Notes under the pieces: generated by a model
Seen by the model: the letters and a program-made list of their open reading frames with translations, nothing else
Told to the model about the DNA's origin: nothing
Database searches by the model: none
Assembly (NCBI GenBank): GCA_035610365.1
Contig: CM069435.1
Location: 64,973,389 to 65,037,388 of the forward strand
DNA from: Aquatica leii
Taxonomy: Eukaryota > Arthropoda > Insecta > Coleoptera > Lampyridae
Direction of reading: 5' to 3'
Length of the DNA: 64,000 nucleotides
Translations under genes and position numbers: made by a program
Part shown: positions 1-11,599 of the stretch, in pieces
Position numbering within the stretch: the stretch's first letter is position 1
Layout: the number at the start of each line of letters is the position of its first letter

Positions 1-380
1 CAGTGTTTCCCAAATTGGTCTATATCGACCTGCAAAGGGTCTACGTCAGCGAAAAAAAATTGGAGGTCCATGAAATGAAAGTGGGGGTCCACGATAGTGA
101 ATCTCAACATACACTGAAAGTACTTATTTACTTACATTATACTATCTTATATTATAAAAACGTATACATTATTTATAAAAGTACCTATGAAGTAAAAAAA
201 TTATTATATATGTTTATAAAATTGTGTAAGTTGTAGGATGTAGGCATTCGCTTTGTAGTCGCAATACATTTTGAACTTGTAAAAACCTGCACATAATGAT
301 ATACCAGTATCATTTTGTTACAAGCATAAGCGCAGTCTCAGAGCTTCGCGAACTTGCACTGACTTGTTCAATTCGTCACT

Positions 381-540
381 CTATAAATACGAATGTGAGA
401 CAAATACGTTTATTCGTTTCGTGAATCTTGAAAAGGAAAATGCTAAAAAAATATTTAAAAAAATTTAAACTTGTAGTTTATCACACAAATTATAGTGAAT
501 CAGTGTTATTTTGTTTGAGAGTGCCAGAGAAAAGTAAGTA
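381..540 (+). promoter_or_regulatory. TATA box, 5' UTR and splice donor of hAT H1
   Basis: CTATAAATAC at 381-390 resembles a TATA box. It is followed by about 140 bp of leader and a strong donor, AAA|GTAAGTA, at 534. The position shortly inside the element's left end fits a hAT promoter plus a non-coding first exon. A similar layout (hAT terminus, leader, GTAAGT) is seen at 16.6-17.0 kb. Transcription itself is inferred. Confidence 0.35.
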
Positions 541-1297
541 CATTAATTTTTATTAAATTTTAGTTTTGTACTCTTAGTTAGCGAAGATAGATAAATTACG
601 CTAATTATTACTTCAGTTATTAGTAGTTTAATATTCTAATTATGCAAAATTACACGAGTACTCCTCAATAGTTTCTTTTCCAAAGTTTTAGCAATCGTTA
701 TTATAATTACAGTGCAATCTCCGTAATCCAAACTAATTGCTGCAAGGAGATGTTCAGATTTTGGAATGTTTTCGGAAAAATCTAAAAAAAGACAACTGTA
801 CATACATATTACGTACTATGTATTTTATTATTAGCATACAATATGTTACCACTTTAGAAGATAAATGGTGTTTTTTGAAGAATTTCCAATACGCACCCTT
901 ATTTGTTTTTTTTTTCATAGAATTTAAATGTTTACATATAGAAAACATTAAAAAAAATTATTTTGGAATTAAACTACATATTTTGGCCGGTCACATAAAT
1001 AAATATGTATGTGTGTCAATATTTATTTATTACGACCTTGCTAGGCATTTATTATTCTTTTATAAATACATATATTTTACCAAATAACTTCACAAAAAAA
1101 GTAAAAAAAAACACAAGGGAATTTTGCCTGAGATGGCATACTTTTTTTTAAACGCTTGTATTTTTGTAATTCGTAATCTTTATAGTGTCACGTTTAAACA
1201 TTTTAACACAGATACATTACTATTACAATATGTAGTCAACGAAAGTATATTTTCTTTAATGAAAAGTATCTTTTTTATGAATAAAAAAAATGTGATA

Positions 1298-1339
1298 GTA
1301 TGCCATCTCACCCCGACTATCCAGGGTGAGACGGCATAC
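1298..1339. repeat. Head-to-head inverted repeat, probable pogo TIR junction
   Basis: GTATGCCATCTCACCC (1298-1313) faces GGGTGAGACGGCATAC (1324-1339) across a 10-base loop, with one mismatch. A third copy of the core, TGAGATGGCATAC, lies at 1129-1141. These are probably terminal or subterminal repeats of the adjacent pogo element P1, joined end to end. Confidence 0.5.
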
Positions 1340-1430
1340 CACCGCATCTCTTTACAGTTTGGTGTTAGGTATTTAAAATCAGGCTCTTATTGAAGATTTA
1401 TATAATTTATTTGTCAAAAGAAAACATTTA

Positions 1431-2657
1431 TTAAAACTTAATTTGCTTTTTTAACATTTTAAACACACACTTCTCAAATAAACGTTTCTGCATTTCTTGA
1501 AGTCCGACACATTCACAGTGCGCCCATTTTAGACAAGACTGACATTTCAACCACCATTCGTTACGCTTTGAATGCAAAAAAAGCTCGTTTCAATAAATAC
1601 ATACGTCGTCATTTTCATTATCATCAGTTTCTTCAGCAAATTCCTCCTCATCTTGGTGAATTTCTTCGTTTTCATCTAGGTTTAAAACTGTCTTTGTCTT
1701 GCAAGCAGACTTTCTACGTTGTGCTTTCTTTTTCTGTACCACTATTTCTTTTAAGGCTTCTATTTCGGGAGTGCTTTTAAGTATCCCAGTTTTTCTTGTA
1801 TTTCTAGAACGCTTTTTACGATTTAAGGATGTGGCTTTTGGAAGTCGAGATATATCTGTTATGGCAACATAACAGCTAGAAGATGAAGGTTTTTGAAAAG
1901 ATATCGAAGCCTCAGTACTTTCCAAAAAGATATCATGTTGTATCGCATTAGTCAGTAAAGCCTCAGGTTTCTTATCACCAGAATTACTTTCTAGATCTGT
2001 TGCTTCCGCTGGAGCAAACAACCAGTTTGGGAAAATGTCGGGGTTGAAGGGATATATTCCTGTCGTGGAAAACCCCTTTGCAGCATTAGAAAGTGATGCT
2101 GCTTTATAGTACGCATTTTTAAAAAGTTCAGCCACCTGGTAGTGCGTTACGGTTCTTCCTGGGTGGATTTTTAGCCATAAATTTAATTCTTGATTGTAAT
2201 AGGTTGTAAGCGGTCCAAAAAACGCCACATCGAGAGGCTGTACTCGATAAGTACAGTGAGGCGGAAAACAAAAAATGAACAATTCCATGGGATTTAGCAA
2301 ACTCTTGAGCCTCAAAGCTTTTGTGGCTTATGTGACCATCCAGCATCAACAGCACCTTATCTTGTTTTGTTGGTTTAATATGCTTCACAAAGTACTGTAA
2401 CCATTTGACGAATATGTCTTGTCTATCCAGCCATTTTCCTGAGTAAATGCAACTGCACCAGCGTGAGCGTTGTCCATGAGTTCTTTTTTCACATTTTTTT
2501 TAGGGTAAATGAATGCTGGTGGCACATAGACTCCAGGAGCACTGAAACTGCAAACTACCGTAAGATGCTGCCCACGTTTGGCACTTGAAAAAACACCGAC
2601 TTGTTTTTTACCTTTACAATCTATAATCTTAGAATTTTTGGAAGGTACAGTAGTCAT
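1431..2657 (-). pseudogene. pogo/Tigger-type DDE transposase P1, with C-terminal zinc finger
   Basis: Read on the minus strand, three frames together give the DDE half of a pogo/jerky-family transposase. The parts are TTVPSKNSK and KKQVGVFSSAKRGQ (2590-2657), the catalytic LLMLDGHISHKS (about 2330) and FPPHCTYRVQPLDVAFFGP (about 2230). Frameshifts lie near 2390 and 2270, and an in-frame UGA is at 1590-1592. Past the UGA the frame continues into a Cys/His module, WLKCQSCLKWAHCEC (about 1510-1555), ending at a TAA at 1431-1433. That PHD-like finger is known at the C-terminus of several insect pogo families. The N-terminal psq-type HTH and the first catalytic Asp are absent, since 2658 onward is hAT sequence. 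The gene is clearly dead. Confidence 0.85.
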
Positions 2658-2817
2658 ACCTAGTGGAAAGGGGGTTCAGCGCTATTACCAATCTTCTAAC
2701 AAAAAAAGAAACAGACTGGACACTATTAGCACAGAAGATTTAAGATTAAACCTTACAAAATTGACGCCAAATGTTGATAATTTACTATTAAAGCATCAGG
2801 TTCATCCTTCTCACTAA
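2658..2817 (+). pseudogene. hAT (SCAND3/ZBED-like) transposase C-terminus
   Basis: The frame reads GVQRYYQSSNKKRNRLD, then LRLNLTKLTPNVDNLL, and ends KHQVHPSH followed by a stop. This matches the extreme C-terminus of ZBED5/SCAND3/FAM200-type hAT transposases, the LRLxLTxxxPxIxxL motif followed by a short basic tail. Everything upstream in the gene, including the BED finger and catalytic core, is missing. The pogo insertion abuts it at 2657/2658. Confidence 0.7.
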
Positions 2818-3089
2818 AAACATTTACTTATTGCTTAGTTTATTTTATGTTACATATATTTTATATAACAGATACAAAATTTTATTTTGAGTAGTTTTAA
2901 TTTAAATTCAATTAATAAACGTATAAAACTTAACATGTGTTTTTATTTTAAGTTTTTAACACTAAACTTCACTACAGTTAGAAATTTACAAAAAAATCAA
3001 TATCAGGTAAGTAGGGAGTCTACCCAAAATCGAAAAACATGGCAATGAATCTACGACACAAAAAAGTTTGGAAACCTTTGGTCTAGTAG

Positions 3090-4572
3090 AATAGATGAAA
3101 TAACTCCATTAAGGTATCAACTTGAGGAGGTTTATAATGCTCTGTTTGAAATCAGCGACGGAAACTTTGAAAATAGCGTAAAAAATTTGGCTGCATCGTT
3201 GGCCAAAAAATTGCAAAATTTTGAGTTCATTTGTATTCTTATATTGTGGTATAATATTTTAAGTAAAGTTAATATTGTTAGTAAAATTATTCAAAAACCA
3301 AACTTTGATGTTGCTCAGTGTTGTAATCATTTAAATAATTTAAACATTTTTTTGAAAGCTTATCGCTCCGATAAAGGTTTTAATGATCTATTGATTGATG
3401 CTAAAGAAATAGCATCCAGCTTAAATATAGAACCTAAATTTAAAAAACAAAGAGGTCTAAGACCGCGAAAAATAAAAAAAAACACTTTGATTATGAATGT
3501 GACGATGAACCGATTTACGACGAAACTTTAAAGTTCAAAGTTGATTGTTTTTTTAATGCTCTAGATGTAATCCTCACATCAGTGGATGAGATATTCTAAT
3601 TACTTTCTTCTTGCTCTAATAATTTCGCGTTTTTATGGAATATTGATAAATTAAAAAAATTATTCTGAAAACGAACAATTAGAATTGTCAAAAAGTTGAA
3701 CAGCAAAACTCGCAATGAACGAGACAAAACTCCCGTGGAACTTCTTAAAGAATTGCAATATTTACAAAATTTTGATGAAAAAGTTATTACGTCTCCAGAA
3801 GAAACTTTAAATTATATAACAATTAACTACTTAGTGGATTCTTTTTCTAGTACAAGCATAATACTTCGTATTTTATTAACAATACCGGTTTCTGTTGCTA
3901 CCGCAGAACGATCTTTTTCAAAACTCAAAATAATAAAAAAATATTTAAGATCGACCATTGGGCAAAACCGACTAAGTAATTCTGCTATCATTTCAATAGA
4001 AACGGACCAGCTAAAAGAATTAAACACCGAAGATTTAATTAAACAATTTGCAAAAATAAAAGCACGGAAAGCTCAATTCACTTAGCTAAAATATTAATAA
4101 CAATACCTAATAGCTAGATATTAAGCTTTGAAAGGTAACATGTTGCATTATTAATATAATATATTGTTTTGTTTTTATTTGTCGATCAGTTTTGTCCTGT
4201 GATATATAAACGAGTATTTTTAATGTTTTAAATATTCTTTTTATTTCTTGTGCTTTTGTATCATATATTACATTTGAAACTAAAATACAAGAATTTTGAG
4301 TTGTAATACTGTTAGAATATATTTCTGTTTTTTATAAGTTTATAATTATGTTATGTACCTTAATGAAAAAATACTTGTATGGCTTATGGCTTGTACTTGT
4401 AAAAAATAAATATCAAAATAAATTTATGAAGATACTTTTTGAAATTATTTTTCAATTGTGGATAATAATACCTAACTTAACCCGTATCTGTACTCTAATA
4501 TAAACGTAATACAAATTGGATGCGTTATTTTAAATTTGCACAAGGGCGCCAAAAGTGCTAGGCGCGGGCCTG
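3090..4572 (+). pseudogene. ZMYM1-like hAT transposase, copy A (C-terminal half)
   Basis: Coding remnants run from RIDEITPLRYQL (just right of the H1 insertion) through SLAKKLQNFEFICILILWYN to the hAT dimerisation domain at 3870-4080. That domain carries VSVATAERSFSKLKIIK and NRLSNSAIISIE. The DUF4371/ZMYM1-like family is recognised from this C-terminal layout. Frames change near 3490, 3540 and 3690, so the gene is broken. The element probably ends at 4572 with GCGCGGGCCTG, a hAT-type terminus starting CAGGCCCGC when read inward. The 5' half is left of the window, displaced by hAT H1. A second copy with a further internal deletion lies at 56.8-58.1 kb and is close to 90% alike by eye. Confidence 0.8.
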
Positions 4573-5370
4573 TATAAACAAAAACTTAATTGAATGTCAA
4601 AGATCAAAGGTATTTAAGTGATCGCTAAAATTTTAATTAAATGTTGATCGTCAATTGTAATAACAATCAACATCCATTTAATAATTAAACTAATAATTAT
4701 TACGTTTTTTATTCGTTTAATAACTTAAATAATCCAAATTTATCTTAACCTACGTTAAATATGTTATCTTGATTAATAGTTACAAATCCGGTACAGTACA
4801 AGGTAATTATGCTTTTAACAAAACCGTACCTACCCGATTCGAATTGGTATGACAAATTTGTTAAATGTAAATGTTTATTTTTAAAATTTTTAGTAAACTA
4901 TCTTTGGTAATTTTTAATCGAAATTTTAGCTTAATTTTTTACATGTATTCAAATGAGGATTGTGCAAAGTGAAATAAAATTATTTTCCCAGAAGTACTTA
5001 ACATACAGGTGATTAAAAATTATAGTTAATAAAAATAAAGCAACCTAATTGTGATTTATAGTTACTGTCTAAATTGTTACAATACATTTCAGTTCTGGAA
5101 GTTGGAATACAAGTTTAATGCTATTTTGAAAACAACACTAATACGTGTACACTCAATTTGCTCAACGTTACACTTTGCGACTGTTTTGATGTCAATATTT
5201 AGCTATTTGTAATTCTAGTTTGGTCTTTTTTACATAAATAAACCAAGGTTATTGTATGAAATTGGTTATAAAATATATATTTTCGTTGAATGTAAATGCG
5301 CTATTTCACATTAATTTTGGCAATAAAATGAATTGGTTTTTTTGTTCTAATACCCGCTTTAAAATATACG
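4573..5370. other. No gene recognised
   Basis: AT-rich sequence with short A and T runs. No homology-bearing frame or clear repeat was seen on either strand. Confidence 0.5.
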
Positions 5371-5377
5371 CGTTTTA

Positions 5378-6110
5378 CCTTGCACAATTTATTAAACAAA
5401 TTGCGTATCACTTTGATTTGTCTCAACCATCTCTGTTTGATATTCACACTAATTCTTGAACAATAATTAGTGGAACATTCTGCGTAGACCTCAAATAATT
5501 TTGCGAATAGCGAAAACCGCAGTGTTGCCAAGTTTTAAAAAAATTATACGGAAAGAATAGGTATTTAAAAACTTACCTTTACGTACATAATATTTTATTG
5601 AACAAATAGTATATGTTTATTACTAATTTGTCTGTAAATTTTCATTTGGTCTTATGGATGGAGTAGTGTTGAAGGTTTGGTTTGCTCCTACTATAATTGC
5701 TACTATGAAGTATAGAGCAGATTTTAATTTTTATTACGCAATCTAATTTTTCGTTCAATTTGCTGTTTGAAACTACACAATTCAGATTGAACTAAACATT
5801 GTATAATTTCTTGTTCAATAAATTGTGTAACGTAAAACGGGTATTACACAATTTATTGAACAAGAAATTGTACAATTTAAGTTTAATCTAAATTTAGTGG
5901 CTTTTGGATTTATTCTAACAATATTTCTTTTATATTCAGACTAGTTCTGGTACTTGTAATTAGTAGAAAATGCTGCGCAAGTCTTAGAACAAGTTTTGAG
6001 TTATATGACGCAATCTACTTTTTTCTTCAATTTGCTGTTTGAGACAACGCAATTTACTATAGATTAAACATTGTACGATTTCTTGTTCAATAAATTGTAC
6101 GGGTATAAGC
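5378..6110. repeat. Cluster of fold-back MITE-like repeats
   Basis: A 33-bp inverted repeat (5798-5830 and 5844-5876, one mismatch, 13-base loop) contains TTCTTGTTCAATAAATTG. The block 5738-5835 recurs as a diverged direct copy at 6005-6105, again ending in that motif. A further inverted copy of the arm, TTGCACAATTTATTAAACAA, lies at 5378. The arrangement suggests nested or tandem copies of a short non-autonomous DNA transposon. No coding capacity is visible and the superfamily was not identified. Confidence 0.6.
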
Positions 6111-6691
6111 CAACTTAGCAACTAAGCAACATATACCAAAAAATTATAATTTTGATATATGGTTTTAACATATTGTCAATAATAAATAATTTATCATTGC
6201 TATTTATGAACAAAGTTTCTTATTTTATTGGATTGGAAATAATGATTTCAACGCTCGGGTTTGTTCTCGTAAACCTTGTGCACAGTAACAAAAATATAAG
6301 AGTTAAAGCTTACAATGACAGTGTTAGTTGTATCTAAAACCTGTTTGACACGGTGCAGTTTTTTATGAATAATTTTTGCAGCAATCAAATTGTAACATTA
6401 AACACAGAAATATAATTTTTTTAGAAATTTTAAATTAGTTCTAAAATTGATTAATGAAACTGTTAGTTTTGGCCGCAAATAGGCGTAAAAGTTTAAAATG
6501 CATCAACCTTGGGTCTCTTTCTTAAATCAGCTGTTTGCAATTTCTTCGTTGTGTTAGTAGTTTGTGTTTATTATAGATATATCGCTAGCAGCGCAGGTTA
6601 ACTTGTGGTTAGCAGTTCGTACCGATTACCGATTAAAAGACGTGTGCAAGTTTATGTGTTTGCGCTTATTAATAAATAATAAGTTTTAAAA

Positions 6692-7025
6692 ATGTCTTGA
6701 CCCAAGGAGCAAGTGAATAATTTCATTGAAGAGTACAGTAAACATAGATGTTTGTATGGTGTAAAATATTAATGAAATGGAATTTAGAAGTACTATTATG
6801 TACGGTTGTTCTAAATAGCATGTTATATTGTAAAAGGACAGATTGAAATGACAGTGGAATATATCATCACTGATAAAGCGACGTTGGATCATGTAGAAGA
6901 TTAATCTAAAGTACAAACAACTTCTCATTTCTCTTCTGCAGAGTCTAGTTATGCCTAGCCATAATAGAAAGAGATACCAAAGCTCCGATTCTGTTGTACA
7001 GAAAGCTTCAAGTGCAGTCTAAACA
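6692..7025 (+). pseudogene. MADF-domain remnant
   Basis: From an ATG at 6692 the frame reads M-S-stop-PKEQV, then NNFIEEYSKHRCLYGVKY, then two stops. It resembles the start of a MADF DNA-binding domain (W..eq...FIe.Y..hpcLw), with the conserved Trp codon TGG now TGA. Downstream, scraps such as SSDSVVQKASSAV occur in shifted frames. MADF genes occur both as host transcription factors and inside PIF/Harbinger elements. Which this was cannot be decided. Assignment rests on about 20 residues. Confidence 0.35.
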
Positions 7026-7416
7026 ATAAACAAAACACAGCATTTGAGAGCTACAAATACTGTGAACAATGCTACAGATTAAAATGTGCTATTAAAAGAA
7101 TGTAATGAATAAAAACTAATACAACAGACAATTGTTTTATTGTGTTCTATTATTACACATAATTAGGTATTGCAAGTGGGTTTTTATTATGCAAAACTGT
7201 TAACAATGGTGTTCACAGGTTGTTCTTTAGTAACAATTTTGTAATGACACTTTCTATATACTCAAATTAACTGTATTAGTTGATACTTAGTTTTAGTTGT
7301 GGCGCATTCTACAATTATAAATGTCTATAGTTTACGTGCGTTATGTGTGTGTATAAAATGTTACGCGCAAGTGTTGACAATAGGGTTCTAAAAAAATAAA
7401 TGAAGGGAGAACTTGG

Positions 7417-7728
7417 ATTGAAGCCGCGGTCCAAGAAGTACCGGTGGTACTAAAAGCGCGCTTTTGACTAACAGCAGCCAATACTAAGCAAATTCAACTC
7501 GTAAATTGGCTAAGTACAAAGCCTAAACTAGTGCGAGGTGCAAACGGTTTTGAGCCAATATTAAACAAAAGTGAAACTTCAACATCAGAAATAAAAAGAT
7601 GTATTTCGACGAACAATTGTTATAAAGAACGAGTCATCCACTGCGATCTGGCTAACGCTTTCCAGAAGGAAGTTCTATTTAAAATAACGAAGATCCAAGA
7701 CTTCCATAGTGATCGTACTTTCATGTGA
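7417..7728 (+). other. Unrecognised coding-like stretch
   Basis: About 100 codons are open except for one TGA near 7470. Base composition is noticeably less AT-rich than the neighbours. It includes LVNWLSTKPKLVRGANGFEP, then IKRCISTNN, and ends HSDRTFM and a stop. No domain was recognised. It may be a transposon-gene fragment or the exon of a decayed gene. There is no splice or promoter signal I would trust. Confidence 0.2.
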
Positions 7729-7734
7729 AAGTAA

Positions 7735-9560
7735 TCCGCAAAAGCGCACGTCTTTAAGCAGGTTAGAGAAAAGTTAATTTTAAGTATTGTTTGTATTTCA
7801 ATTATTTTATATTTTTCGTACGAGCTCATTCGACGTCGTATTTAATATCTTTATATATGTAATAAAGTTGAATGGTATTTACGTATATGTTTTTGTAAAG
7901 AAGGTGAACATTCAAACCCCACGAATACCCTGATTGAGCATAGAGTTTTTATCTCATGTGTTGAAAATTAGTTAAGTAAAGTAAAACGTAGGACATCGGA
8001 AAAAAGAAACGTTGCAATTTACGAATTTAGTAATTTAAGAAATTACGCGTGAACCTTGAATTTTGCAAACTAACCCTACCAGCTGCTCGAAGACGGACAA
8101 AACAATCCCCTCTTCGTGATCGATGGGTATACAAGCGAGCCTATATTTATCCAACTACTACTCAAATCCGAGATCCAGTTATTCTTGAACTTTTCCTGAA
8201 ACCGAGCTAATCTTATTAACTGACTCTAGCTATTTAGTCAATAGGAATAACTCCGATAACGATTTTGCTTTGCAATTTTAACCCGACCCGTTTGCAATTT
8301 TCATTGACCGATTTGCTTCATACGACTGCAAAAACCGACCCGGCCATTCGGTTTGATTCTTTCACCACAACTTCAAAATTATTCATTTTATTATTTGCCG
8401 TTTCCCCTTCTTGTGTCAGTGATTTTGTTCAATTTGGTAAGTTACACTTTTGCGATTATTTTTCTACAAGGAAATATAACTTACCGAGGGTTGTATGGAA
8501 GGTTCATATCTAACAAACCTTTTGTGAGAAGTTGTATAACTGACTCAGTGTAGCACTAAAAAGCTGTATAAGCTAGTTAGCAATCCTGGGGGCAGTACAA
8601 TCGTTACACGCATCCGAAAATAAGCATTAACGTGTAAATATATTTTAGTAAATTAATTACCAGTTTGCAAAATTCATTATTGTATTAAATTAATCAATCA
8701 TCTTGACATTCAATAGCATATTACATACTAAAACGGACGATCTTGGCGCAAGCGTTAATTACGTTCTGTAATTCCATTTCTCCACCGATTTTTGTTGACT
8801 TAATCAAAAGTTGGAGCCTGTAAACTCAGCCATTAAAAAACACCGTCTCGTTATCGTTAACCGTTCTTTGTTAAAACAAAAAAAAGGAAAGAGCAAAGGT
8901 TATCACCATTTAATACTATTTATTATGTATTTATTATGTATTTGTAGATTAATTACTTCGAGCGCGAAGGATCAAAACTCGATCAAAATACATTTATTGT
9001 TTTTTTAATAATTACATTGTTTAGTTTATGTTGTTATTTAAGTTAATTTTTATTGTATCTATTGCATTTATTATATTATATTTAGTACGTGTAATTCTTT
9101 TCTACGACAGTACTGGACACTTTTGTCATAAAAAAAATGTACAAGTTTCAAAACAACCGCCTAAAACCAATTGTTTTGGCTCTAATTTATACGATGATAT
9201 ATTATTAACTATTGCCATGTCAATTGTAGAGAATTATGCAAATGGCGACATTGTTCAACCGCTGATTAGGTGCTGGATAAGATTGTGTCAGTTCATTACA
9301 AATAATTCAAGTGTGTATGTATTTAGGTTGTTGGAAGTTTAATTTTTTGGTTAACCGGTGATGAGGTGAGTAAATTAATGAAATATGCTTAAAAAATATG
9401 TCAATGTCAACTCTGGTTAGGTTTTTGTGGGAGTGACCATTACTAAAACAACTTATTGGCAAATACATAAAAAATAGACATGGTGGGTGTCCATTTCTGA
9501 ACAAAATGATTTAGTAATAGACACTCAACTAAGCTAAACTGGTCTGGTTCAGGAAATTTG
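7735..9560. other. No gene recognised
   Basis: Several short open frames occur, the longest at 9028-9342 (104 codons, hydrophobic N-terminus). None shows a family signature. Just before pogo P2 there is a plausible acceptor, TATTTTCCAG, ending at 9573, which would belong to that element. Confidence 0.45.
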
Positions 9561-9579
9561 AATTAATATTTTCCAGATT

Positions 9580-11130
9580 ATGCCAAAAACAAAAAAAACT
9601 TTAAAATCAAAACTGATAACTTTTTTTTCTTACGATAATGAGAATCTGCAAAATTTAATTAAAACCGTTAAAAAAAATGACATTTCAAAAAAAAGCAGCT
9701 CACCAATTTGGAGCTTTACGGTATACTCTAATACGAAAACCGTCTGGTTAATTTTCCCTTCGAAGAAAAATGGGCTTCAAGAGTTAAAGTTGAAGTTGAA
9801 ATGTTGACCAACTGGATCATTGTTATGGTTCAAATGAATTTTCCAGGACACAAAGGAAATCTTGTGGTAACTGTACAAAAAATTCTCAAAGAGAATGGCA
9901 GAGAACCACGTTAAGTAACCATTGATGGACTACCTGGACGCTCTTGGTTTGAGGGTTTTCTTAAACGGCATTCTAATATCATACAAAAACACGCAGAGTC
10001 GGTTAGTAAAGTTTGTGCAGCCGTAACTCAAAATCGATTGGGAAAGTGGTTCGATGAAATATTGAAAATATGAAAGCAACTATGGCTTAGGCAGATCTGA
10101 CTCAAGATGGATGAATTTAGAAGTTTTTTATAAGTACATCGCAAATCATTTTATTCCATACATAAAGGCAGAGAATATTGCACGACCTGTAATTTTTTTT
10201 GTGGATGGTCATAGGTTTCACATGTCCCAACAAGTCAGTGAATTATGTGACAAACATAGGATCAAACAGATTGCATTATTTCCCAATGATATTGACCTAA
10301 TTCAACCTGCAGATGTAGCAGTTTTTTAACCATTGAAAACTGGCTGGACTTCCGCAATGAAAAATTGGAAACTCGAAAATTTTCTGAAAGAAGTAACAAG
10401 ATTTACTTTTGGTTCAATTTTTTCATCGGTATTTGAGAAATATGCGACCGAAAAGACTATTCAAAATAGGTTCAGAAAGTGTGAATTATATACGTTCAAT
10501 AAAGAAAATGTAAATTATTCTAAATTCTCAGAAAAGAGGATTGGAAGCAACAAATCTCTCAACCTCTACAAAGTTTGGGCTGAAATAAAGACACAATGTG
10601 ATGCAAAACAGGCAAAGAATCTCAATTCAAGAAAGGTTGAGTTGTAAGAGAACAAGTAACCAGAAAACGAAACAACAAAAATGCCACTACACTAGAACCA
10701 AATGATGATAAAATCTACATTGATCATAGATCTTCCAATCTTCCTGTTCTGGGCAAACACCAGAAAACTCCAAAAACTTGAAGATTATAAAATTCCTTGG
10801 CCTTTCAAGAATTGCTAAGTATTTTCAAAAACTCTAGAAACGAGAACCCCAAAACGAAGAGTTACAGTCTTTCTAGCAGTTGCATCAAGCAAACAACAAA
10901 AATTGAAAAAAAAAACAGCAAAAGCAAAAGAGAAGATCGAAACATCTGCAACTACCATTAGTTCTTTAGATTTAAAAGATGAACTTTTAAAGGTATAAGT
11001 ACCATATGATGGCGATATATAGACATAAGTGAACCAGAACCAAAACCAATTCTTTGCCTTAAAGTTGGAAAGCATGTTATTGTTAAGTATGCAAAAGAAG
11101 ATTACCTTGCTCAGTTAATTCTAATGATTG
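9580..11130 (+). pseudogene. pogo/Tigger transposase P2, internally deleted
   Basis: It starts MPKTKKTLKSK after an acceptor-like TTTTCCAG. The psq-type HTH is legible after a frameshift near 9690 (KKAAHQFGALRYTLIRKPSG). The CENP-B-like segment reads GRSWFEGFLKRHSNI (about 9940-9980). Then the sequence jumps to the DDE core, ARPVIFFVDGHRFHMS (about 10180) and IDLIQPADVAVF (about 10290-10325). Near 10080, the region carrying the first catalytic Asp is missing. The C-terminal half continues to 10647. Beyond it, a remnant of the basic tail and VGKHVIVKYAKEDYLAQL (about 11065-11120) resemble the terminal module also seen in P3. Stops and frameshifts are frequent. Confidence 0.8.
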
Positions 11131-11189
11131 ATATGTTGATCCTCTAAAATAAAATCTGTGGAAAGTACTGAACGTTCCATATAAACTAA

Positions 11190-11530
11190 TTTAAAAAAAG
11201 TAAATTATTATTAAAGTTAACAACTTTGCTAAGAGATAATTCACGATTGGAATTGTAATTTTTAATAACTTCTTTTATTTCTAAAAAAATTTGTCTCAAA
11301 CCTTTATTACAAATGTGTAAAATTTCAAAATCTTTTTTAGAATTAAATGAATAATGAGAATTTAGTATATACTTAGCAAATGATGATTCAAATGAAATGT
11401 AATTACTTTTAATACAAGATAGTTGTTCAGCAATTCTAATAGAAAACTTTCGACCTGTTTGTTCTATATAGAATGCGTTGCAATCACCACATTTTAATTT
11501 ATAAACACCGAATTTGTCTAAAATATTAAA
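11190..11530 (-). pseudogene. Penelope-like element, GIY-YIG endonuclease fragment
   Basis: The minus strand reads KFGVYKLKCGDCNAFYIEQT followed by GRKFSIRIAEQL. This is the GIY-YIG domain that closes PLE polyproteins (GVYKl.C..C...YIGqTGR). The conserved Gly of YIG is Glu here (FYIEQTGR). The frame continues NSKKDFEILHI and LRQIFLEIKEVIKNYNSN, matching the domain's C-terminal half with its Glu. No reverse transcriptase is attached, and a stop precedes it near 11560. Confidence 0.75.
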
Positions 11531-11599
11531 AATAAAGAAAATTTACTTTTTCTAAATTAGTGTTTCTTTGATTATTTCCATTATTATATTATTTTGCTG

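Larger units (their letters stand above)
1..3081 (+). mobile_element. hAT element H1, internally deleted, interrupted by pogo
   Basis: The window opens exactly on a hAT-like terminus, CAGTGTTTCCCAAA. A degraded inverted partner, TTTGGAAACCTTTG, ends at 3081. Between them lie a TATA-type promoter with a 5' UTR, a long AT-rich stretch, an inserted pogo element (about 1124-2657) and the last 50 or so codons of a hAT transposase (2658-2817). Most of the transposase is missing. The right flank is the interior of a second hAT gene, whose other copy at 56.8 kb shows the uninterrupted sequence. The predicted 8-bp target duplication on the right is GTCTAGTA (3082-3089). Its left partner would lie just outside the window and cannot be seen. 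Confidence 0.65.

Noticed and set aside
2578..2660. Plus-strand start of the frame ending at 2817
   Set aside because: The first 27 codons are antisense to pogo P1; only the part after 2657 is hAT coding.
9028..9342. 104-codon frame with a hydrophobic N-terminus
   Set aside because: Composition is what AT-rich random DNA gives. No domain, splice or promoter support, and no paralogue in the window.
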